From Sedimentibacter saalensis (lineage in GTDB: Bacteria; Bacillota; Clostridia; Tissierellales; Sedimentibacteraceae), in assembly GCF_007830175.1 (NCBI RefSeq), contig NZ_VLKH01000001.1, positions 558,001-622,000 of the forward strand: a stretch of DNA of 64,000 bases. Reading direction: 5' to 3'. The notes under the pieces are model-generated. The model saw nothing but the letters and a program-made list of their open reading frames with translations. It ran no database searches and was not told where the DNA came from. The translations under genes were made by a program, and so were the position numbers. Every line of letters starts with the position of its first letter. Within the stretch, counting starts at the first letter, position 1. This document shows positions 24,915-34,273 of the stretch, piece by piece.

Positions 24915-26183
24915 TCATTTATCTTCGTATACTATTTTGCCCCTGCATATGGTAAATTTAACTTTTCCCTGCAGTTCCCTTCCGTAATAAGGTGAGTTCC
25001 TTGATTTAGAATAAAATTCATTAACTACCCAGCTTTCCACAGGATTAAAAATCACCATATCAGCAGGATAATTTTCCTTCAATATACCGGTATTAAGATT
25101 GTACAACCTTGCAGGGTTAATTGTCATTTTCTCCAACAATTTTAAAATGCTCAAATGCCCTCCATTCACAAGGTATTTAATACCTACTGACAATGCTGTT
25201 TCAAGACCTGTAATCCCGCTTGGAGCCTTGGAAAACTCTTTTTCTTTCTCCTCACTGCTGTGAGGGGCATGATCCGTTGCAATGATTTCTATGGTATCAT
25301 CCTTGAGTCCTTCAATTATTTTCATCCTGTCAGCTTCAGTCCTAAGCGGAGGATTCATTTTTGCATTTGCTCCATATGTGAGAACATCATCCTCTGTCAT
25401 TGAAAAATGATGAGGTGAAGCTTCTGCCGTTACAAATGCACCCATTTTTTTTGCACATCTTATTATTTCCACCGCATTACCTGAGCTTACGTGCTGTATG
25501 TTCACTTTTGCTCCCATGGAAACAGCTAATGCACAATCTCTTGCTACCATTACATCTTCAGCCAGATGGGAGGCTCCCCCCATACCAAGTTTTTCAGATA
25601 TTATCCCTTCATTAACACCTGCACTTTTTATGAGATTTGGATCTTCTTCGTGAAAGCTGACTGGAACGTTTAGGCGTCTGGCTTCTTCCATGGCTTTAAG
25701 CACTATGGCTGTGTTCATAATAGGGTACCCGTCATCAGTGAATCCCACTGCACCATTGTTCTTGAGTAATTCCATGTCAACTATTTCATTACCCTTCATG
25801 CCTTTTGTAATAGATGCTGCCTGCAGTACATTTATAGGAGATTTTTTTGATTGATTCATAATGTATTTCAATGTTTCAGGATTGTCCACGACCGGATTAG
25901 TATTAGCCATACAAACAACCGTTGTAAATCCTCCCCTCGCTGCTGCATATGCACCTGTAAGAATATCTTCTTTGTAGGTAAAACCAGGGTCCCTGAAATG
26001 AACGTGAACATCTATGAGCCCCGGAGCAACAACCATTCCTGAAGCATCTATTACTATGCAGCATTCGTGAGCATCAATATTTTCAGCTATTTTAATTATT
26101 TTATCATCATCAGTCAATATGTCTGCAACTTCATCCCTTCCGGAATAAGGATCAATTATTCTTCCATTTTTAATAAGCAACAT
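24915..26183 (-). CDS. pyrC: dihydroorotase (class I)
   Basis: 422 aa zinc amidohydrolase that closes carbamoyl-aspartate to dihydroorotate. The N-terminal metal motif is DVHVHFRDPGFTYKEDI. 'ATDHAPHSSEEK' holds the late metal Asp. 'EASPHHFSMTEDDV' and 'KMNPPLRTEADR' are typical of class I. The start is the ATG at 26183 after AGGTGAT; an in-frame GTG three codons earlier overlaps that box. It is the only pyr step outside pyrBIFKDE, 4 kb away, grouped with NifS-like, CvpA and YedF genes. Confidence 0.95.
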   Translation of the reverse strand: MLLIKNGRIIDPYSGRDEVADILTDDDKIIKIAENIDAHECCIVIDASGMVVAPGLIDVHVHFRDPGFTYKEDILTGAYAAARGGFTTVVCMANTNPVVDNPETLKYIMNQSKKSPINVLQAASITKGMKGNEIVDMELLKNNGAVGFTDDGYPIMNTAIVLKAMEEARRLNVPVSFHEEDPNLIKSAGVNEGIISEKLGMGGASHLAEDVMVARDCALAVSMGAKVNIQHVSSGNAVEIIRCAKKMGAFVTAEASPHHFSMTEDDVLTYGANAKMNPPLRTEADRMKIIEGLKDDTIEIIATDHAPHSSEEKEKEFSKAPSGITGLETALSVGIKYLVNGGHLSILKLLEKMTINPARLYNLNTGILKENYPADMVIFNPVESWVVNEFYSKSRNSPYYGRELQGKVKFTICRGKIVYEDK

Positions 26184-26320
26184 TTTAATCACCTGCTAAA
26201 TTGTTTTTAATCATTATATCATATCTGACAGATGTCATAAAGCAAATATTTGGCTTAATAATGCTTCAATTAAGGAACTTAATGTGTTACTATGTAATTA
26301 ACAATTATATGGAGGATCTT

Positions 26321-26980
26321 ATGTTTAAAGCTGCAATATTTGATTTGGACGGCACATTGATGGATTCTGCAGAGGATTTAGAAGCAGCATGCAATTATGC
26401 CCTTGATAAATTTAATCTGCATCACGTAGATTCACAGAAGTACAAATTGCTTCTTGGAACAGGAAGGCGAAAGGTTGTTGAAAGCATCCTAGATGAGTAT
26501 TTTGAAAATTATGATGAGAATACAATAGAAGAATTTCTTTTTCATTACAACACATATTATAATAAGCATATGCTTGACCACACGAAACCTTATGAAGGAA
26601 TACTGGATATGCTTGATTATCTTAATAAAAAAAGCATATTGACGGCAATTTTATCAAACAAACCTGATGATTTTACAAAAAAAATAGTTTCTCAAACTTT
26701 TGGAGATAAAATTCAATATGTGAGCGGCCTAAAGGACGGCTACCAGGCAAAACCAGATCCTGCTTCTCTCCTTGACATAATATGTGAACTCAAAGCAGAA
26801 AAAAATCAATGCGTGTACATAGGAGACACTGAAATAGATATACGAACTGCAAAAAATGCAGGAATAAAGTCCATTGGAGTTTTATGGGGCTTCAGAAATT
26901 CTTCAGTTCTGCAAGATGAAGGCGCTGATTACATTGTATCAACAGCCGATGAAATAAAAAAAATAGTTGTCCACAATTGA
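26321..26980 (+). CDS. HAD-superfamily phosphatase, Gph/PpaX-like
   Basis: 219 aa from the ATG at 26321, 6 bases after GGAGG; a longer frame has no ribosome binding site. Motif I is DLDGTLMDS, motif II 'AILSNKPDD', the Lys is in 'GYQAKPDPASLL', and motif III/IV is 'VYIGDTEIDIRTAKNAG'. The helical cap between motifs I and II makes it subclass I, like phosphoglycolate phosphatase. The substrate is not certain. It is monocistronic and ends at a strong shared terminator. Confidence 0.87.
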   Translation: MFKAAIFDLDGTLMDSAEDLEAACNYALDKFNLHHVDSQKYKLLLGTGRRKVVESILDEYFENYDENTIEEFLFHYNTYYNKHMLDHTKPYEGILDMLDYLNKKSILTAILSNKPDDFTKKIVSQTFGDKIQYVSGLKDGYQAKPDPASLLDIICELKAEKNQCVYIGDTEIDIRTAKNAGIKSIGVLWGFRNSSVLQDEGADYIVSTADEIKKIVVHN

Positions 26981-26996
26981 ATGGTTTTCTGATGAA

Positions 26997-27030
26997 AAGA
27001 AGAGATTTTCCTTAGGGAAAATCTCTTCTT
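26997..27030. terminator. bidirectional terminator between the HAD gene and the hydrogenase operon
   Basis: AAGAAGAGATTTTCC and GGAAAATCTCTTCTT form a perfect 15-bp stem with a 4-base loop, followed by TTTT on the plus strand. Confidence 0.9.
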
Positions 27031-27033
27031 TTA

Positions 27034-28848
27034 TTATTTATCTAATTTTTCAAGCATCTTTGCAAATTCTTCTTCCTGCTCAATTTCGTAAGAATCTCTC
27101 TTTGTATAGTGAGTGTGAAGAAGTTTGTGTGATAAATGACCGTTAGGTTCCTTCAGATAATCTTCATAAAGTTTCATAACTTCAGGATTCTTGTGTGATT
27201 TTCTCATAGGAAGCGATCGGTCAAGCTCATAGAGTGCATTTGCTCTGCTAACTTTAGGATTAACATCCAACCTTGCCTTTGCAGAAACATGAGATTGTCC
27301 TCCGCCGTGAACACATCCCCCCGGACATGCCATAACTTCTATGAAATGATACTCCTTTTCACCTGCTTTCACTGACTCAAGCACTTTTGCTGCATTTGCA
27401 GTACCGTGAGCTACAGCTACTTTAACTTCAGTGTCAACTCCACCTATAGGAAGAACCACGCTTGCTTCCTTAACGCCTTCTATACCTCTGACTGCCTGAT
27501 ATTCGATTGATTCGAGGTCTTTGCCTGTCAATATGTCCGCAACCGTACGAAGAGCTGCTTCCATAACACCGCCGGTTGCTCCGAATATTGCGCCGGCTCC
27601 TGTGTAATCTCCAAGAATACTGTCTGTATGCTCATCAGGAAGTTTTGTAAAGCTTATTCTCGCGCGCTTAATCATATCACCCAGCTCTCTTGTAGTAAGT
27701 GAATAATCAACATCTCTGTATCCGTCAACTTCCATTTCCGGTCTGTTAGCTTCAGTCTTCTTTGAAGTGCAAGGCATTACAGAAACTGATACTATCTTGC
27801 TTGGGTCAATTCCTTCTTTTTCTGCATAATATGACTTCACAATAGCTCCAAACATCTGCTGAGGTGACTTGCATGTAGACAGATTATCCAAAAATTCTGG
27901 ATAGTTCAACTCGCAGTAACGAATCCATCCTGGTGAACAAGATGTGATCATTGGAAGTTTTCCTCCGTTTGTCACTCTGCTCAAAAGCTCAGTTCCTTCT
28001 TCAAGTATTGTAAGATCTGCAGAAAAGTTTGTGTCGAATACCTTATCAAATCCAAGCCTTTTTAAGGCTGAAACCATTTTTCCTGTAACATCTGTTCCTA
28101 CGGGATATCCGAACTCTTCACCAAGTGATGCCCTTACTGCAGGAGCAGTTTGAACTACAACAAATTTTTCCGGATCATCTATTGCATCCCATACATCATC
28201 TATATAAGATCTTTCTCTCAGCGCTGCAACAGGACATGCCTGAATGCACTGACCGCAGTATACGCATGGAACATCCTTCATGCTGTAATCGAATGCAGGA
28301 GCAACTTCTGTTTTAAAGCCTCTTTTTGTAAAATCAAGTATACCTATTCCCTGTACGTCTCTGCATGTGGACACACATCTTCCGCACAATATACACTTGC
28401 TTGAATCTCTTACTATTGAATATGACAGATTGTCTATTTTAGCTTCTCTTTTAGCTCCCTGGAACTCAATATCATCAATACCAAGCTCATCGCAAAGCTT
28501 TTGAAGTTCGCATGTGCCGTTTCTCAAGCATGTTAGACACTCTCTGTTATGGTTTGCAAGAATCAATTCCACATTCATCTTTACGGCATTTCTTACCTTT
28601 GGAGTGTTTGTTCTTACATTCATTCCGTCCTGAACCTGAAGTACACAGGATGCAGGAAGATTACGCATTGGTACACCCTTAATGTCTACTTCTACAACGC
28701 ATACCCTGCAAGCAGCTATTTCATTGATATCCTTTAAAAAACAAAGTGTTGGTATATCAATTCCCGCTTCTCTTGCAGCCATCAATACCGTATAATCTTT
28801 TGGGACATTTACCGTTATTCCATTTATAGTTACATTTACTTTATCCAA
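27034..28848 (-). CDS. hydA: [FeFe] hydrogenase catalytic subunit, NAD(P)-linked multimeric type
   Basis: 604 aa. The N-terminal [2Fe-2S] domain has C36, C47, C50 and C68. The His-ligated cluster has H100, C104, C107 and C113. Two [4Fe-4S] sites follow (CILCGRCVSTC, CVYCGQCIQAC). The H-cluster motifs are L1 TSCSPGW, L2 MPCTSKK and L3 ACPGGCVHGG. This is the layout of group A3-like enzymes that work with HydB and HydC. The full set upstream suggests electron bifurcation: H2 from NADH plus reduced ferredoxin, or the reverse. It is the last gene of the operon. Confidence 0.95.
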   Translation of the reverse strand: MDKVNVTINGITVNVPKDYTVLMAAREAGIDIPTLCFLKDINEIAACRVCVVEVDIKGVPMRNLPASCVLQVQDGMNVRTNTPKVRNAVKMNVELILANHNRECLTCLRNGTCELQKLCDELGIDDIEFQGAKREAKIDNLSYSIVRDSSKCILCGRCVSTCRDVQGIGILDFTKRGFKTEVAPAFDYSMKDVPCVYCGQCIQACPVAALRERSYIDDVWDAIDDPEKFVVVQTAPAVRASLGEEFGYPVGTDVTGKMVSALKRLGFDKVFDTNFSADLTILEEGTELLSRVTNGGKLPMITSCSPGWIRYCELNYPEFLDNLSTCKSPQQMFGAIVKSYYAEKEGIDPSKIVSVSVMPCTSKKTEANRPEMEVDGYRDVDYSLTTRELGDMIKRARISFTKLPDEHTDSILGDYTGAGAIFGATGGVMEAALRTVADILTGKDLESIEYQAVRGIEGVKEASVVLPIGGVDTEVKVAVAHGTANAAKVLESVKAGEKEYHFIEVMACPGGCVHGGGQSHVSAKARLDVNPKVSRANALYELDRSLPMRKSHKNPEVMKLYEDYLKEPNGHLSHKLLHTHYTKRDSYEIEQEEEFAKMLEKLDK

Positions 28849-28866
28849 TTATAACACCTGCCTTCC

Positions 28867-30657
28867 TTACTTTTTAATGATAGCATGGAATGTACAAGCA
28901 TCCATACAAGCGCCGCATTTAATACATTTATCCTGATTGATAACATGAATTTCCTTCACTTTACCTTCAATTGCACCAACAGGGCATATTCTCGCACACT
29001 TTGTACATCCCTTGCAATCCATGGTGATAATATATCTTAAGAGTGACTGGCAAACTCCAGCAGGACATCTTTTCTCCAAAACGTGAGCTTCATATTCATC
29101 TCTAAAATATCTCAACGTTGACAAAACAGGGTTAGGAGCTGTTTGTCCCAAACCGCACAATGATGTTTCCTTTATATTAACAGCAAGCTTTTCAAGCTTA
29201 TCCAGGTCTTCCATAGTGCCTTTGCCTTCTGTTATCTTATCTAGAATTTCAAGCATTCTCTTTGTTCCCTCACGGCATGGTGTACATTTTCCGCAGGACT
29301 CATCAACTGTAAAATCGAGGAAAAATCTTGCTATATCAACCATGCAGTTGTCTTCATCCATAACAATCATTCCGCCTGAGCCCATCATTGAGCCTACAGC
29401 AGTAAGATTGTCATAGTCTATAGGAATATCCAGGTGATCTTTAGTCAAACATCCTCCTGATGGTCCTCCTGTCTGAACAGCCTTGAACTCTTTATTGTTC
29501 GGACATCCGCCGCCTATATCGTATATAACTTCTCTCAGAGATGTTCCCATAGGAACTTCAACGAGACCTGTGTTATTGATTTTTCCGCCAAGTGCAAATA
29601 CTTTTGTTCCGGGGGATTTTGCAGTACCGAAGCTCTTGAACCAGTCCGGACCGTTTAAAATAATTTGAGGAACATTGGCCAATGTTTCAACATTGTTTAT
29701 GATTGTAGGTTTACCCCACAATCCCTTGTTTGCCGGGAATGGAGGCTTGTTCCTTGACATTCCTCTCTTGCCTTCTATTGACTGCATAAGGGCTGTTTCT
29801 TCACCGCATACGAATGCTCCTGCACCAAGTCTTATTTCAACATCAAAATCAAAACCCGTGTTAAAAAGATTCTTTCCTATAAGGCCTACTTCTTTAGCTT
29901 GTTTTATTGCAATTTCCAATCTGTGAACAGCAATAGGGTATTCTGCTCTCACATAAATAAAACCTTTTGTAGCTCCAATAGCATATCCTGCAATAGCCAT
30001 TGCTTCTAAAACAGCATGGGGGTCTCCTTCAAGAACGCTTCTGTCCATGAATGCACCAGGGTCTCCTTCGTCAGCATTACAGATTACATACTTTTGGTCA
30101 GCTTGGTTTGGAGCTGCAAAACTCCATTTCATTCCTGTAGAGAAACCAGCTCCCCCTCTACCTTTTAAACCGGAATCCTTTACAAGCTGTATTACCTCTG
30201 TGGGAGTCATTTCTGTCAAAACTTTTCCTAATGCCATGTAGCCGTCTCTTGCAATATATTCACTTATATCTTCTGGATTTATAACTCCGCAGTTTCTTAA
30301 AGCAACTCTTTTTTGTTTTTTATAAAATTCTACTTCGCTGAGAGGCTTGATTTTTTCTTCTCTTGCACTTTCATCAAACAGGTATTTTCTTACAATTCTT
30401 CCCTTCAACAGATGTTCTTCGCAAATTTCATCTACTCTTTCTACAGTCATTCTTGCATAGAACGAGCCTTCAGGATATATTATAACTACAGGTCCTTCTT
30501 CGCACAGACCGAAACATCCGGTAGCAACAACCTGTACTTCTTCATCCAACTTTAATTCTTTAATTTTTTCTTCAAATCTTTGCTTAATCAAAGCAGAATT
30601 TGAAGAACTGCACCCAGTTCCGCCACATACCAAAACATGAGATCTGAAAATCTTCAT
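28867..30657 (-). CDS. hydB: hydrogenase beta subunit (NuoF-like, FMN/NADH-binding)
   Basis: 596 aa. The N-terminal thioredoxin-like [2Fe-2S] domain (1-90) has 'GGTGCSSSN' and 'GCFGLCEEGP'. The central NuoF domain holds the NADH/FMN glycine-rich motif GRGGAGFSTGMKWSFA and 'GAGAYVCGEETAL'-type sequence (here GAGAFVCGEETALM). The [4Fe-4S] site is ESCGKCTPCREG. The C-terminus adds two [4Fe-4S] ferredoxin repeats (CKGCTKCARICP, CIKCGACMDAC). This five-cluster form is typical of bifurcating hydrogenases. It lies 18 bases upstream of hydA. Confidence 0.95.
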   Translation of the reverse strand: MKIFRSHVLVCGGTGCSSSNSALIKQRFEEKIKELKLDEEVQVVATGCFGLCEEGPVVIIYPEGSFYARMTVERVDEICEEHLLKGRIVRKYLFDESAREEKIKPLSEVEFYKKQKRVALRNCGVINPEDISEYIARDGYMALGKVLTEMTPTEVIQLVKDSGLKGRGGAGFSTGMKWSFAAPNQADQKYVICNADEGDPGAFMDRSVLEGDPHAVLEAMAIAGYAIGATKGFIYVRAEYPIAVHRLEIAIKQAKEVGLIGKNLFNTGFDFDVEIRLGAGAFVCGEETALMQSIEGKRGMSRNKPPFPANKGLWGKPTIINNVETLANVPQIILNGPDWFKSFGTAKSPGTKVFALGGKINNTGLVEVPMGTSLREVIYDIGGGCPNNKEFKAVQTGGPSGGCLTKDHLDIPIDYDNLTAVGSMMGSGGMIVMDEDNCMVDIARFFLDFTVDESCGKCTPCREGTKRMLEILDKITEGKGTMEDLDKLEKLAVNIKETSLCGLGQTAPNPVLSTLRYFRDEYEAHVLEKRCPAGVCQSLLRYIITMDCKGCTKCARICPVGAIEGKVKEIHVINQDKCIKCGACMDACTFHAIIKK

Positions 30658-30673
30658 CGCTTCTCCTCCACTT

Positions 30674-31045
30674 CTACTGTTTTTCAGCTGAACCTATAGT
30701 ATACTCAACAACAATATTGTTGTTTGCCAAATGTTCCGACACAATTCTTTTTGCTTTTTCCGGATCAATATGAACATAGGTTACTTTTTCTTTATCAGCA
30801 GTATATACTTCCACAATAGGTTCCAAAGTGCACATTCCAATACATCCTGTCTGCACTACCTGCACATTGCCTAAATTTCTTTTAGCAACCTCTTCAACCA
30901 AAGTTGTAAGAACCGGTCTTGCACCTGCAGATATTCCACATGTTGCCATGCCAACAACAACTCTAATATCCTTATCTGTATTTCTCATTTCAATATTCTT
31001 AATTGACTCTTCTCTTAACTTTTTCAATTCTTCCAAAGATTTCAT
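30674..31045 (-). CDS. thioredoxin-like [2Fe-2S] ferredoxin subunit of the hydrogenase operon
   Basis: 123 aa. The [2Fe-2S] cysteines are in VGMATCGISAG and VVQTGCIGMCTLEP. It resembles the free-standing small subunit often encoded between hydC and hydB in Clostridia. After about 50 residues it also resembles the N-terminal domain of hydB. It probably carries electrons within the complex. It lies 11 bases after hydC and 16 before hydB. Confidence 0.88.
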   Translation of the reverse strand: MKSLEELKKLREESIKNIEMRNTDKDIRVVVGMATCGISAGARPVLTTLVEEVAKRNLGNVQVVQTGCIGMCTLEPIVEVYTADKEKVTYVHIDPEKAKRIVSEHLANNNIVVEYTIGSAEKQ

Positions 31046-31056
31046 AAGCGTCCCCC

Positions 31057-31545
31057 TTAATCTTTATACTTGGCCAAAATTTCTGGAATTTTTTTAGGTT
31101 CCAACTTACCGTATACATCACCGTCTATCATCATAACAGGAGCAAGACCACAGCAACCCAGACATCTTGTAGCCTCAAGTGTGAACTCGTTATCTTCAGT
31201 TGTGCCGCCAACACTTATGTTTAACTCTTTTGACAACTTGTCCAAAACCAGCTGTGAACCCTTAACATAACATGCTGTTCCAAGGCATACTCCTATTTTA
31301 TGTTTTCCCTTTGGCGTGATAGAAAATTGTGTGTAAAAAGTAGCAACTCCATAAACTTCAGCCAGCGGAACATCTACCTCATGAGCAATAAATTTCTGCA
31401 CTTCAATTGGAAGATAGCCGAAAATTTCCTGAGCCTTGTGCAGAGTCTGCATCAATATGCCCTGTGATTGTCTGATTGAGTCAATGTACTCTTTAAGCTC
31501 AATAAACTGCCTTTCATTAGCTCTAACATCAAGTCCTTTAATCAA
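31057..31545 (-). CDS. hydC: hydrogenase gamma subunit (NuoE-like)
   Basis: 162 aa thioredoxin-fold [2Fe-2S] protein. The ligands lie in VCLGTACYVKG and TRCLGCCGLAP. The N-terminal helical part 'LMQTLHKAQEIFGYLP' is typical of NuoE/HydC. The start is TTG at 31545, 8 bases after GGGAGG; no better ATG exists. It is the first gene of hydC, the small ferredoxin gene, hydB and hydA, behind a consensus promoter. Confidence 0.93.
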   Translation of the reverse strand: MIKGLDVRANERQFIELKEYIDSIRQSQGILMQTLHKAQEIFGYLPIEVQKFIAHEVDVPLAEVYGVATFYTQFSITPKGKHKIGVCLGTACYVKGSQLVLDKLSKELNISVGGTTEDNEFTLEATRCLGCCGLAPVMMIDGDVYGKLEPKKIPEILAKYKD

Positions 31546-31843
31546 AATAATAACCTCCCTAGTTTATTTTGAACAGATATTTGTTCCCATTATATATTTT
31601 TGTTAATATAATGTCAATCAAATGAACCAATTAAATATTTTAGAAAATTTAACACTGGTTGTATTTACTTTTATTAATTCTGTAAACGTTTTTTACATTA
31701 TTATATTTATCCATTTTTTTTATAGTTGTCAAAAAGTAAAGATTTTTTGTTGTTTAGTATATTGAAGTTTGTTCAAATATTAATAAACTCCAAAATTGTA
31801 AACGTTTGTCAATAAATGAAAAGAAAAATCACCTTTTAGCTGA
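31546..31843. promoter_or_regulatory. hydrogenase operon promoter region
   Basis: 298 AT-rich bases between hydC and parB. The minus strand has TTGACA (31612-31617), 17 bases, TATAAT (31589-31594): a full consensus promoter for the hydrogenase operon. Further from the gene, GTAAACGTTT occurs twice (near 31682 and 31798). The second copy sits in a loose palindrome, TTGTAAACGTTTGTCAA. This may be a regulator site. No gene is seen. Confidence 0.8.
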
Positions 31844-32689
31844 TTAATCTTCTATTTTCAACAAATCTAATATTCTGTTCAAATCTTCATTGTTAATATA
31901 TTCTATTTCAATTTTGCCCTTATTCTTGTTTCTTTTAATATTTACTCTTGAAGAAAATCTATCTGTAAGCATTTCCTCAACATATGCCAGGTATTTGTCC
32001 TTTTCGGGCTGAACTCTTCTTTTTGGTTTCTTCGTGTCCCTTACAAGCTTTTCAACATCCCTCACGCTTAAATCTTCTTTTATGATAAGGTTAGTCATGG
32101 CAATTTGTTTTTCTGGAGATAAGCTAAGTATTGCTCTTCCATGTCCGGCAGAAATCTCATTGTTTACTATTTTTTCCTTAACATAGCTGTCAAGATTTGA
32201 AAGCCTCATTATGTTTGTAACATAAACCCTTGATTTTCCTACAATATTTGAAACTTCTTCCTGTGTTATGCCGTATCTGTCCATAATAAAATCATAAGCA
32301 TTGGCTTCATCTATGGGATTTAAATCTTCTCTTTGTATGTTTTCAATCAAGGCTATTTCCGAGGCGTTTTTATTTTCAATGTCCCTGACAATACATGGCA
32401 TTGATTTGATGTTGGCGTTCTTGCATGCCCTCCATCTTCTTTCACCTGCTATGATTGTGTATATGTCATTGTCTTTTCTGACGATAATAGGCTGGATTAC
32501 ACCATATTTTTTAATGGACTCAGTCAGTTCCTCAAGTTTATCCTGTTCAAAAACCTTACGGGGCTGATTTGGATTAGGACATATTAAATTTGTATCTATT
32601 TCTTCGATTTTTTTTATATCTTCCTTTTCCAGCTCCTCCGGTATCAATGCTGACAAACCCTTGCCCAAGGCTTTTCTTTTAATAGCCAT
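31844..32689 (-). CDS. parB: chromosome partitioning protein ParB
   Basis: 281 aa CTP-dependent clamp that loads at parS. The N-terminal ParA-activating stretch is 'KRKALGKGLSALIPEE'. The nucleotide-binding motifs include 'NPNQPRKVF' and GERRWRA. The helix-turn-helix is TQEEVSNIVGKSRVYVTNIM. A C-terminal dimerisation domain follows. It is 9 bases downstream of parA. A near-consensus parS site is at 23189. Confidence 0.94.
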   Translation of the reverse strand: MAIKRKALGKGLSALIPEELEKEDIKKIEEIDTNLICPNPNQPRKVFEQDKLEELTESIKKYGVIQPIIVRKDNDIYTIIAGERRWRACKNANIKSMPCIVRDIENKNASEIALIENIQREDLNPIDEANAYDFIMDRYGITQEEVSNIVGKSRVYVTNIMRLSNLDSYVKEKIVNNEISAGHGRAILSLSPEKQIAMTNLIIKEDLSVRDVEKLVRDTKKPKRRVQPEKDKYLAYVEEMLTDRFSSRVNIKRNKNKGKIEIEYINNEDLNRILDLLKIED

Positions 32690-32698
32690 GTTATCCTC

Positions 32699-33460
32699 CT
32701 AGTTATTCTTGATGATTTCTTCGGAAAGTTTCATATATGCTTCGCTTCCCTTTGATTTTTCATCATAAAGCATGATGGGCTGCCCGAAGCTAGGTGCTTC
32801 AGCCAATCTTACGCTTCTTGGAATCACAGTCCTGTACACTTTATCTTTAAAATATTTCTTTACTTCTTCAACAACCTGCACTGATAGATTTGTTCTTCCA
32901 TCAAACATATTAAGAAGAACTCCTTCAATATCAAGTTTAGGATTTAAATTTTTTCTTACGAGCTTAACCGTATCAATGAGTTGTCCAACACCCTCCAATG
33001 AATAATATTCACACTGTATGGGTATTAGAACAGTATTTGAAGCAGTCAGTGCATTCAATGACAAAAGTCCCAATGAGGGGGGGCAGTCTATTATGATAAA
33101 ATCATATTTATTGTCCAGCATACTCATCTTTTCTTTAAGAGTTTTCTCCCTGTACTTTGTGTTTGTAAGCTCTATTTCAGCTCCAGCCAGCTGTATATTT
33201 GCAGGAACCAGCTCCAGATTTTCAATATTTGTCTTGCATATTATTTTGTTAATATCATAATCTTCAATCAATACATCATAAATGGTATACTCAAGTTCAT
33301 TTTTATTGACACCGAACCCGCTGGTTGAATTGCCCTGGGGATCTATGTCGATGCTGAGAACTTTTTTGCCTTTCAGAGCCAGCGCAGCACATAGGTTAAC
33401 ATTAGTTGTTGTTTTTCCCACTCCGCCTTTTTGATTGAATATGCTTATGACTTTAGCCAT
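32699..33460 (-). CDS. parA: chromosome partitioning ATPase ParA (Soj)
   Basis: 253 aa, full chromosomal Soj length. The deviant Walker A is KGGVGKTTTNVNL at residues 10-22. 'DIDPQGNSTSGFG' and Walker B 'FIIIDCPPSLGLLSLNA' follow. It binds DNA as an ATP dimer and segregates origins with ParB; Soj also controls DnaA. It lies between the noc-like gene and parB. Confidence 0.96.
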   Translation of the reverse strand: MAKVISIFNQKGGVGKTTTNVNLCAALALKGKKVLSIDIDPQGNSTSGFGVNKNELEYTIYDVLIEDYDINKIICKTNIENLELVPANIQLAGAEIELTNTKYREKTLKEKMSMLDNKYDFIIIDCPPSLGLLSLNALTASNTVLIPIQCEYYSLEGVGQLIDTVKLVRKNLNPKLDIEGVLLNMFDGRTNLSVQVVEEVKKYFKDKVYRTVIPRSVRLAEAPSFGQPIMLYDEKSKGSEAYMKLSEEIIKNN

Positions 33461-33471
33461 ACTTTCACCCT

Positions 33472-34260
33472 CTACATGCTTTTTTTAGGAATTTTCACCT
33501 TTATTTCAATGAACTCTTCCGATTCTTCCTGCTCAAATCTCGCTTCTATGCCTGTTTTAACTATTTCGTTATAAGCATTCTTTATTGTGTTGATATAAAT
33601 TTTATAATTAATAAAATTTCTGACATAGCGCTTGTCCTTAATTTTCTTGAGGTTCACATCCTCTGCTATGGAACTTACAAGCTTTTCAGTTTCACTTACA
33701 TTAAGGTCTTTCTTTATTATTTTTTCCACTATGCTTAAAAGCAGCTCCTCATCATCTAATTTCAAAAGAGCTCTTGCATGTCTTTCACTTAAACTTCCTT
33801 CTCTGATTTTTTGTTTTACTGATTCCGGAAGCTTTAATATACGCATTTTGTTAGCTATTGTAGACTGTGATTTACCAAGTTTTTCTGCCAGCTGTGTCTG
33901 ATTCAGCTCAAAGTCTTCAATAAGTCTTTCGTAAGCCATGGCTTCTTCAATAAAATCCAAATCTTCACGCTGCAAATTTTCAATAAGTGCCATTGCAGCT
34001 GATTCTTCTTCCTTTACTTCAATGATTACTGCAGGAATAGTCTCCCTGCCTAGAAGCTTTACAGCTTTAAAGCGTCTTTCACCGGCAATAATCTCATAAA
34101 TATCATCATAAATTTTTCTTACAGTTATGGGCTGTATAATGCCATAGTTTTTGATGGATTGACTCAACTCTTCCAGAGCCCTGTCATCAAAAATTTTTCT
34201 TGGTTGATTTTTATTAGGAATTATTTTGTTAACATCTATATTTACTATACTGCTTATCAA
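33472..34260 (-). CDS. noc: Noc-like ParB-family protein
   Basis: 262 aa, a second ParB-family protein next to rsmG, the position of noc in Bacillus. It has the ParB nucleotide motifs (NKNQPRKIF, AGERRFKA) and an HTH (NQTQLAEKLGKSQSTIANKM). It lacks the ParA-activating N-terminal stretch found in the other ParB. Noc prevents division over the nucleoid by binding ATTTCCCGGGAAAT-type sites and the membrane. The start is TTG after GGGGGAG. In some Clostridia this paralogue's role is not proven. Confidence 0.8.
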   Translation of the reverse strand: MISSIVNIDVNKIIPNKNQPRKIFDDRALEELSQSIKNYGIIQPITVRKIYDDIYEIIAGERRFKAVKLLGRETIPAVIIEVKEEESAAMALIENLQREDLDFIEEAMAYERLIEDFELNQTQLAEKLGKSQSTIANKMRILKLPESVKQKIREGSLSERHARALLKLDDEELLLSIVEKIIKKDLNVSETEKLVSSIAEDVNLKKIKDKRYVRNFINYKIYINTIKNAYNEIVKTGIEARFEQEESEEFIEIKVKIPKKSM

Positions 34261-34273
34261 AATTATCTCCCCC

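Noticed and set aside
31796-31812. CcpA cre site upstream of the hydrogenase operon
   Set aside because: TTGTAAACGTTTGTCAA has the AACG core, but the spacing to the final CA is off by one. It is kept only as an unnamed palindrome.
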